Shown in pieces: positions 58,975 through 64,000 of a DNA stretch of 64,000 nt (its first letter is position 1; the number at the start of each line of letters is the position of its first letter). The stretch spans positions 28,362,956-28,426,955 of the forward strand of contig CM049318.1 of assembly GCA_026874595.1 (NCBI GenBank). The letters run 5' to 3'. The stretch comes from Sipunculus nudus. Its lineage: Eukaryota; Annelida; Sipuncula; Golfingiida; Sipunculidae. The notes below the pieces were generated by a model. It worked only from the letters and a program-made list of their open reading frames with translations. It was not told where the DNA came from and made no database searches. The position numbers were made by a program, and so were the translations under genes.

Positions 58975-60179
58975 AGAAAAGAAGATTTAATGAGATGTTA
59001 CATTGTTAACTGAAGCTAGGAATTCACTTTATTATAAACTTTTATTTGTATACTGTGCTGGACTTCATATTCATGGAGTGAAATTGTCACCATTTACAAA
59101 TTTCAATATTTAACAAGGGTACCATTTTCACCAAACAGTAACCTACAAAAAGTATATGCAACATTGTATGTATAATTTAATATGTGCACAGGCTTAACAG
59201 AAATCATGTGAAATCATGGCATGGGAGCCATCAGAGGTTTTGTTCCACATGCCCCTCCTTTAAGTCGTAGGTCATGCGTGTCACTTTTTTTTGTCATACA
59301 CCTTGTTCACTCTATCTCAGAATATCAACCTTGAAATTTGTGTTTGCCCGGAATCCAGGGAGGTGTAGTTACTATGCTAATGAGAATAAACCAGTTCTTT
59401 GCCTTATTTGGAAAGTTGCATGTAACCTTACCTGACTTGCATGACACAGTTGAACAGTTAGATTTTACAGTTAGAACAAAGGAAAAATTACGCCACATTT
59501 GGGACAACAATATTTGTCTTATGAATAACATTTGTCTGTTTATACTCTCAATTTCAATCTTTTGCCTCAAGACACTTCAGGCAACGATTAGTGATGGCAA
59601 TGAGGCAACAATATAATTGTTTGTACTGCTTGTGCAGATGGGGGAGGGGGTTGGTGAAATCTTATTCACGATGGTTTTATTTTTAAGACAATTTCACTTT
59701 TGCAAATATCACAAAGTTGAAACCCTGAAAAACAAAAAGCCAACCACGGTATGTAAGAAATTTCCAACAACTATATTCAGGCTTTACAGGAATATTTTAA
59801 TTTCACTGATATCTGAGGTGAACAGTTGTATATGGTCACTGAAACATACCTTTCCTGATTAACTATAGGGTGTTGGCAGATGGCGCAGAAGGCTGTTAAA
59901 TGTCCACCAGACAAACAAGCTAACTGGCCAAGGCTTGTGTCCAATGGATCATTTTTAGTCTCTTTTGATTCTTCGCTGGCCATCTCACTGTCATCATGGC
60001 TGCTCCCGTGCGTGCTTTTCGTGTCGAGATGGAGTCGAAAATGAACAGTCTCTCCTTGCACAGTTAATCCATGGCAAGACGAAGGAACAAAAGTCACTTT
60101 TTCTAATTGGAAGACGTGATTTCCTTCTTCAGAGGTGACAGTGATTGACTGCTTGTTGACCGTTAAACATTCCACGTAG
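46356..60179 (-). CDS. UBE3D: UBE3D homologue (E3 ubiquitin-protein ligase E3D), five exons, partial
   Basis: Five minus-strand exons splice in matching phase and give a protein collinear with vertebrate UBE3D. The order is VFQLEKVTFVPSSCHGL, AFCAICQHPIVNQER, VLPLPSEGWADMG, LVSCKRCRQQLG, VPAIIFSLWTMQIQ, HTFRILVESI and KVLYKDCLNHRNKE. UBE3D is a HECT-like E3 that binds the E2 enzyme UBE2C (UbcH10) and is linked to cyclin turnover in the cell; that is family knowledge. The cysteine pairs CAIC and CKRC are visible. The first coding exon (right of 60179) and the last exon (expected after KVLY...RNK) were not found. Introns are 1.5 to 8.0 kb and hold repeat-core elements of families A, B, C, D and E. 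It is probably a working host gene. Confidence 0.85.
46747..48605 (+). mobile_element. Repeat-core element, family A, copy 2
   Basis: ACTAGA start, hairpin AGTCG-acaag-CGACT and GTATCCGCC. Then 280-bp units: GATATGAGTGATTTTA at 47541, 47821, 48101 and 48380. Each unit has GGTGGCGCCACC-type palindromes, some mutated. At the 3' end, TGAAAACATAGTATCCGC is missing, so only the right arm of the terminal hairpin (GTTTTGGCGGATAC) remains. It lies in the UBE3D intron between exons d and e. Confidence 0.8.
49704..49824 (-). CDS. UBE3D: UBE3D exon d
   Basis: Acceptor TTTTTTTTAG and donor TATG|GTACGT. It reads NLGEEDLSRILLEESH, then TFRILVESICPGETKF and PVIM, ending at a codon boundary. Confidence 0.75.
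50279..50351 (-). CDS. UBE3D: UBE3D exon c (73 bp)
   Basis: Acceptor CATTTCAG and donor AGAG|GTAGGA. Joined to exon b it reads GNRKQGEVPAIIFSL, then WTMQIQNTQ, in the place of the vertebrate segment ending in EIIIQ. A 73-bp exon that keeps phase on both sides is good support. Confidence 0.75.
50456..51475 (+). mobile_element. Repeat-core element, family D, 3' end incomplete
   Basis: ACTAGA start, GGAC-aatg-GTCC hairpin, then CATAGGGCCCCGC. Five units of exactly 145 bp: GTCTGGAGCCCTCAT at 50721, 50866, 51011, 51156 and 51301. GGAC-type repeats follow at 51400-51440, then CTATAGGGCACCGCTTGT. The complementary right arm expected after this is absent, so the end is lost. Confidence 0.75.
51530..51800. 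repeat. About 150-bp imperfect duplication
   Basis: GTGTAAATATGTT.CATGTG recurs at about 51537 and 51687, each followed by TTATT.TTGTTCAG and ACTTATTT...TA. A C-rich tract follows at 51804-51836. Confidence 0.6.
52582..56304 (+). mobile_element. Repeat-core element, family B, interrupted by family C
   Basis: ACTAGA start, hairpin GGCACC-gca-GGTGCC, then GTATCCCCAGAC. The interior has many units containing GTGACCTTGACCTTTGACCT and CATCCAGAAACTAATTTTTG. (CGG)n at 56231-56256 and TGAAAACATAGTATCC precede the end hairpin GTATCCCCCGAC-ttt-GTCTGGGGATAC. It lies in the UBE3D intron between exons b and c. Confidence 0.85.
53014..54559 (+). mobile_element. Repeat-core element, family C, nested in family B
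   Basis: ACTAGA start, hairpin TGTCG-gaa-CGACA, then ATGCCCCCGCC. About eight 180-bp units (GATCTGTAACTGGTC at 54035, 54215 and 54395). GGAC-type repeats at 54486-54515, then end hairpin ATGCCCCGGCCAC-ttt-GTGGCGGGGGCAT. The family B sequence on the two sides joins to an intact unit (CATCAATAAAAGCAGG) without duplicated bases. Confidence 0.85.
56640..58013 (+). mobile_element. Repeat-core element, family E, copy 3 (5' truncated)
   Basis: It begins with GATGTAAACAACAC-like sequence, which is internal in copies 1 and 2. An internal duplication of 619 bp is visible (GTATATATGCTGTGAAAATT near 56754 and 57373). It ends with GGACGG repeats and ATAGTCAGCTGAC-ttata-GTCAGCTGAGCTA. Confidence 0.7.
58014..58232 (+). 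mobile_element. Repeat-core element, family E, copy 4 (3' end only)
   Basis: About 220 bp of family E end placed directly behind copy 3, closing with GCTCAGATGAC-ttata-GTCAGCTGAGCTA. The microsatellite here is decayed. Confidence 0.7.
58406..58641 (-). CDS. UBE3D: UBE3D exon b
   Basis: Acceptor ATTGACAG and donor TAAAG|GTATG. The first base completes Arg with exon a (QER), then VLPLPSEGW, HQHH, SCKRCRQQLGLIK. It ends with one base of the next codon. Confidence 0.85.
58917..58969. repeat. (TA)n microsatellite
   Basis: About 52 bp of TA in the UBE3D intron between exons a and b. Confidence 0.95.
59850..60179 (-). CDS. UBE3D: UBE3D exon a (first seen)
   Basis: Acceptor TGTTTCAG before 60179 and donor AAAG|GTATGT after 59850. 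It carries one base of a shared codon, then YVECLTVNKQSITV to HPIVNQE and two bases. VPSSC and CAIC are conserved features; a serine/acidic insert lies between. Confidence 0.85.
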
Positions 60180-60514
60180 CTGAAACACAAAGCAGGAAGG
60201 ATTCACATTATACAACATGGAACTTAATAGGTGGATTCAATTCAATCATGGATTATAGCCTTTTGGTTTGCTACTCCAAGTATTTCATCCTTTCACAGGT
60301 GAGGAAACGCTCCCATAGGCATACATGCCTGCTGCACCAAGACAAGGGGGGAATAACCATGAAAAAGTCTACAGCACTTGTCAGCAAAAAAAGTGTTTAT
60401 GTTGTGAATAATATCTGGAATGTTATCCATTATATTATAAAAATAAACAAAGAGCACCTCAAACATGCATAATATCCCCATCATGTATCTGGTGACCTCT
60501 GACCTCATTAAATA

Positions 60515-62258
60515 ACTAGAATACGGGTAGTCGACAAGCGACTACGTGTATCCGCCTAAATCAAAGTGGAACGGGTGAAGTGAGGCATGGATTGAGTGGC
60601 AAGGGGAAATAGAGTGTTGCATATTAGCATGGATGTCTGCAGCCAAATGGTGTATGTAGGTTGCCCCCCCTACCACAAAATCCAGAAAGCCGTCCAAGTT
60701 GTATACATATGCAAAATTTAAGGCAGATAAGTCAAACCACTACATGTATATGAGTGATTTAAGCCCGTGGCAGACAAACAGATGGACGCTGACCAAAAAT
60801 GGTTGCAGGTGACGCCACCAGTTTTGCGTATGATAAAGAGCTATGTGAGAACTATACACATGCAAAACTTTGGCCAAATCGGTCAAGCGGTTCCCTAGAT
60901 ATGAGCTTGGATGTCTGCTGCATAAACTAGAATGCAGGTGGCGCCACCTTTCATAAAATCAAGAGAGCTGTTAGGGATGTATAAACCTGCAAAATTTTAG
61001 GCAGATATGTCAAACCACTGCCAAGAATCGGAGATATGAGTGATTTTAGCCCACAAAGACAAACAGACAGATGCTGGGCAAAAATAGTTGCAGGTTACCC
61101 CTCCAGTTTTGCGTATGATAAAGAGCTATGTGAGATCTATACACATGCAAAATTTTGGCTCAATCGGTCAAATGGTTCCCGAGATATGAGCTTGGATGTC
61201 TGCAGTGTAAACGTGAATGTAGGTGGCGCCACCTGTCATAAAATCAGAAAAGCTATCCAGGATGTATACGCATGCCGAATTTCAGGTGAATTAGTCAAGT
61301 CACTGCAGAGATATGAGTGATTTTAACCCAAGGCAGACGAACAGATGGACACTGTGCAAACATGGTTGCAGGTGGCGCCACCATTTTTTGTGTATGTTAT
61401 AAAGCTCTCCAAGGGCTACATTTGTGCAAAAAAATTTTCCTGATCGGTCAAACGGTTCCCGAGATATGAGCTTAAATGTCTGCAGCATAAACGTGAATGT
61501 AGGTGGCGCCACCTGTCATAAAATCAGAAAAGCTATCCAGGATGTATACGCATGCCGAATTTCAGGTGAATTAGTCAAGTCACTGCAGAGATATGAGTGA
61601 TTTTAACCTAAGGCAGACTAACAGATGGACACTGTGCAAACATGGTTGCAGGTGGCGCCACCATTTTTTGTGTATGTTATAAAGCTCTCCAAGGGCTACA
61701 TTTGTGCAAAAAAATTTTCCTGATCGGTCAAACGGTTCCCGAGATATGAGCTTGGATGTCTGCAGCGTAAACGTGAATGTAGGTGGCGCCACCTGTCATA
61801 AAATCAGAAAAGCTATCCAGGATGTTTACGCATGCGGAATTTCAGGTGAATTAGTCAAGTCACTGCAGAGATATGAGTGATTTTAACCCAAGGCAGACGA
61901 ACAGATGGACACTGTGCAAACATGGTTGCAGGTGGCGCCACCATTTTTTGTGTATGTTATAAAGCTCTCCAAGGGCTACATTTGTGCAAAAAAATTTTCC
62001 TGATCGGTCAAACGGTTCCCGCGATATGTGGGTTTATGTGTGGAAACAGACGCACAAACGGACGCAGAGCGCAGAGGAAAGGTCAGAGGTCAAAACAAAA
62101 TCGGCGCAGTAGTTCACATGTGACCCGAACATAATCCCGGGTTTCGTAAAATTCCGCCCAGCGGTTACGGAGGAGTTCTCAGGACACCTACGCGGCGGCG
62201 GCGGCGGCGTGCAGCTGAAAACATAGTATCCGCAAAACTCTGTTTTGGCGGATACAAT
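60515..62258 (+). mobile_element. Repeat-core element, family A, copy 3 (most complete)
   Basis: ACTAGA start, hairpin AGTCG-acaag-CGACT, GTATCCGCC. 280-bp units (GATATGAGTG at 61310, 61590, 61870) with GGTGGCGCCACC palindromes about every 140 bp. Then (CGG)n at 62192-62207, TGAAAACATAGTATCC and end hairpin GTATCCGCAAAAC / GTTTTGGCGGATAC followed by AATT. It sits inside repeat family G. Confidence 0.85.
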
Positions 62259-62680
62259 TATATGCGTGAATTTTTGAGAATGTAATTCAGGTGAGAAACT
62301 TTTGGTAAATATGTATGATGAGTTTCAGGTAAATCCATAGGACTTTTGTGAGTCACCAAGGTTCGTCCAAAGTGGATTGAACTCTGACCTCATTAAATAT
62401 GCATAAATTTTGATGAGAATGTAAATCAGGTGGAAAAGTCTAATGGTAAATATAAATATGAGTTTCATAAAAATCCATAGGATTTTTGGTAAGTCACCAT
62501 GGTGCCTCCAAAGTGCATTGACCTCTGACCTCATTTAATATGCATGGATTTCGCTGGAATTCAAACTTAGGCAAGATATTTTATTGATTCACATTTCTGA
62601 TGAGTTTTATCAAAATCATTCTATTCTTTGTAAGTCATTGCGGCAACACTACAAAGTAGCAGAGTGACCTGTGACTTTAT
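62259..62680 (+). repeat. Repeat family G, right part
   Basis: Continues the units seen at 60470-60514 and 45370-45800 (GATGAGTTTCA, CTGACCTCATT.AATATGCAT). It ends near TAAAGGGTCC. Confidence 0.7.
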
Positions 62681-63390
62681 TAAAGGGTCCAAATCACCGA
62701 TAAAGCATGTTGAATTAACACAAAAAATAGGTTCTTCTCTTTAAAATAAATTTGAACCTGCCAAAATACTGCATTGAAATCGTTTGCTTACTCCTGTAAA
62801 CATGTTTTAAAAACAGTGGACCAGGATCGATCACTCCTGTCAACATAAAAACAGCAGGTGTATCGCCCGGCCATAACACCTGTCAATAATGAGATGTCCT
62901 GAACGACTTGGTCCAAAAAATGTAATACATGTCTCACTGGCTGAAATATTGAGTATTGCGGCTCACAATCAGACCTCAGGTAACACAGCATTGGTATGGT
63001 AAACAGACACTTGGACTGTGTTTACCAACACGCAGAGCCTTAACAAGGTCTTAAAAAGGTGTATGTGTTATGGAGTAGGAAAGTGCATATTTGTGACTTA
63101 ACACATATTTCAAGGAATATTTCACATTTCATATTTCACAAATTTAAGCTTAGTTTCAGGCATGTCAGACTAAACATTGAATGACTTGTCATAATTGATG
63201 ACACCCGACAACCAGTCATCAAGACACACACATAAAGGTTTCTCTCCCAATTTAATCAGAGAACAGTACACCAAACCATTAAGGTCTATTTTAAGTCTGT
63301 ACAAACAGAAATAGTGTCACAGAATGACTTATGTGTTTAGTCTTTATGAGGGAATGGTAGAACACAATTAAAACATGTTATTTTATGAGA
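62681..63390. other. No gene recognised
   Basis: A+T-rich sequence. The missing first UBE3D exon was looked for on the minus strand here and not recognised. Confidence 0.4.
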
Positions 63391-64000
63391 CTCCGCATGT
63401 GTATATAAGCACTGTAGGTCAGTCTATAACTGGATGTATGTCAGGTCAGACTTGGGATTTTCCATAGCACTTTTGTCGAATCAGATCTCACGAAAGTTAG
63501 GTAGAACATTTTCAACTCTGATGTAATTGTGACCTACTTTGAGTCATCCAATAAGGTTTAGCTTTTATGACGAAATGCAGAAATATGGATATGAATGTCT
63601 CATATGTCACGTGAAAGCTGTGTAACAAAACTATCTGTAGTGCGCACAGAGAGTCGGAGAGAGAGAGGGACCATGTCTAGCTGGGCACTGCAGGGCCTCA
63701 GCAAAGACTGGCCCAGACTCTGTCCTGTGAATAAAGGCTTCTGTCATCAAACTGGTCTTGGAACATTGTCAGCCACCACTTCCAGCAACCGTATGTGATA
63801 CAGTGTGGGGACATCCCCAACCCCACATCTGTATCATTATGGTGGAGACCGGGTCTCGTATCATTATGGTGGATGAACCGGGATTCACTTCGAGCACATC
63901 AGCACCAGAAAAACCGACAATGCTGCCAGCTGGAGTGAAGAATGAAGATCCCCTCTCGCAACCACAGGTGCCATTGACTGGTCTACCAACCCATGCATTG
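63391..64000 (+). mobile_element. Possible 5' end of an LTR retroelement
   Basis: TATATAAGC at 63401, AATAAA near 63731, then a primer-site-like TGGTGGAGACCGGG at 63841 and again TGGTGGATGAACCGGGA at 63871. A methionine frame begins near 63921. The order fits LTR (promoter, polyA), tRNA primer site, then gag. It is cut by the window edge, so this is tentative. Confidence 0.3.

Noticed and set aside
47531-61792. Recurring 70-codon minus-strand ORFs (MAPPTFTF...)
   Set aside because: They are the reverse strand of family A tandem units and start in the GGTGGCGCC palindrome; repetition explains the conservation.

Overview
The window is A+T-rich animal nuclear DNA dominated by decayed mobile elements, with one recognisable host gene in its right third. 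The organism is probably a mollusc or another marine lophotrochozoan. The reasons are a split UBE3D-type gene, Ty3/gypsy, BEL/Pao, LINE, hAT/ZMYM-like and Helitron-type sequences, an N-RAG-TP-like RAG1 N-terminal pseudogene (a family first described in the sea slug Aplysia), and many non-autonomous elements with tandem-repeat cores and ACGG-type microsatellites like bivalve 'pearl'/HINE elements. The species cannot be fixed from the sequence alone.

Layout. 1-5716: the 3' part of a Ty3/gypsy retrotransposon (RNase H, integrase, then an unusual extra ORF joining zinc fingers to a TatD-type metal-dependent hydrolase, then polypurine tract and 3' LTR). 5.7-16.5 kb: relics, including an uncharacterised transposon-type protein, a three-exon RAG1-N-terminus-like pseudogene (7340-9190), a 160-bp triplication, a gypsy integrase tail, a hAT-like C terminus and another transposon-type protein. 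16.8-18.3 kb: LINE ORF1 and start of ORF2. 18.6-21.2 kb: a repeat-core element beside a BEL/Pao gag relic that is interrupted by a palindromic element. 21.7-24.4 kb: a transposase fragment amplified with an exact 339-bp (113-codon) period. 24.9-25.8 kb: broken Helitron/Pif1-type helicase. 26.6-32.9 kb: gag, ZMYM/DUF4371 transposase and integrase fragments. 33.7-45 kb: nested and duplicated tandem-repeat elements. 46.36-60.18 kb: minus-strand UBE3D homologue, five exons with matching splice phases, whose introns are packed with repeat-core elements. 63.4-64 kb: possible start of another LTR element.

Functional view. UBE3D is the only probable working cellular gene. Everything else is mobile DNA, mostly disabled. 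Two things stand out: the nuclease-like accessory ORF carried between pol and the LTR, and at least five families of repeat-core elements with unrelated interiors but one terminal plan (ACTAGA or ACAAGG start, small 5' hairpin, a motif X, tandem array, ACGG or CGG microsatellite, and a 3' hairpin whose last arm is the complement of X). Two of them lie inside other repeats whose uninterrupted copies show the insertion made no target duplication, which points to a Helitron/Helentron-like mechanism.
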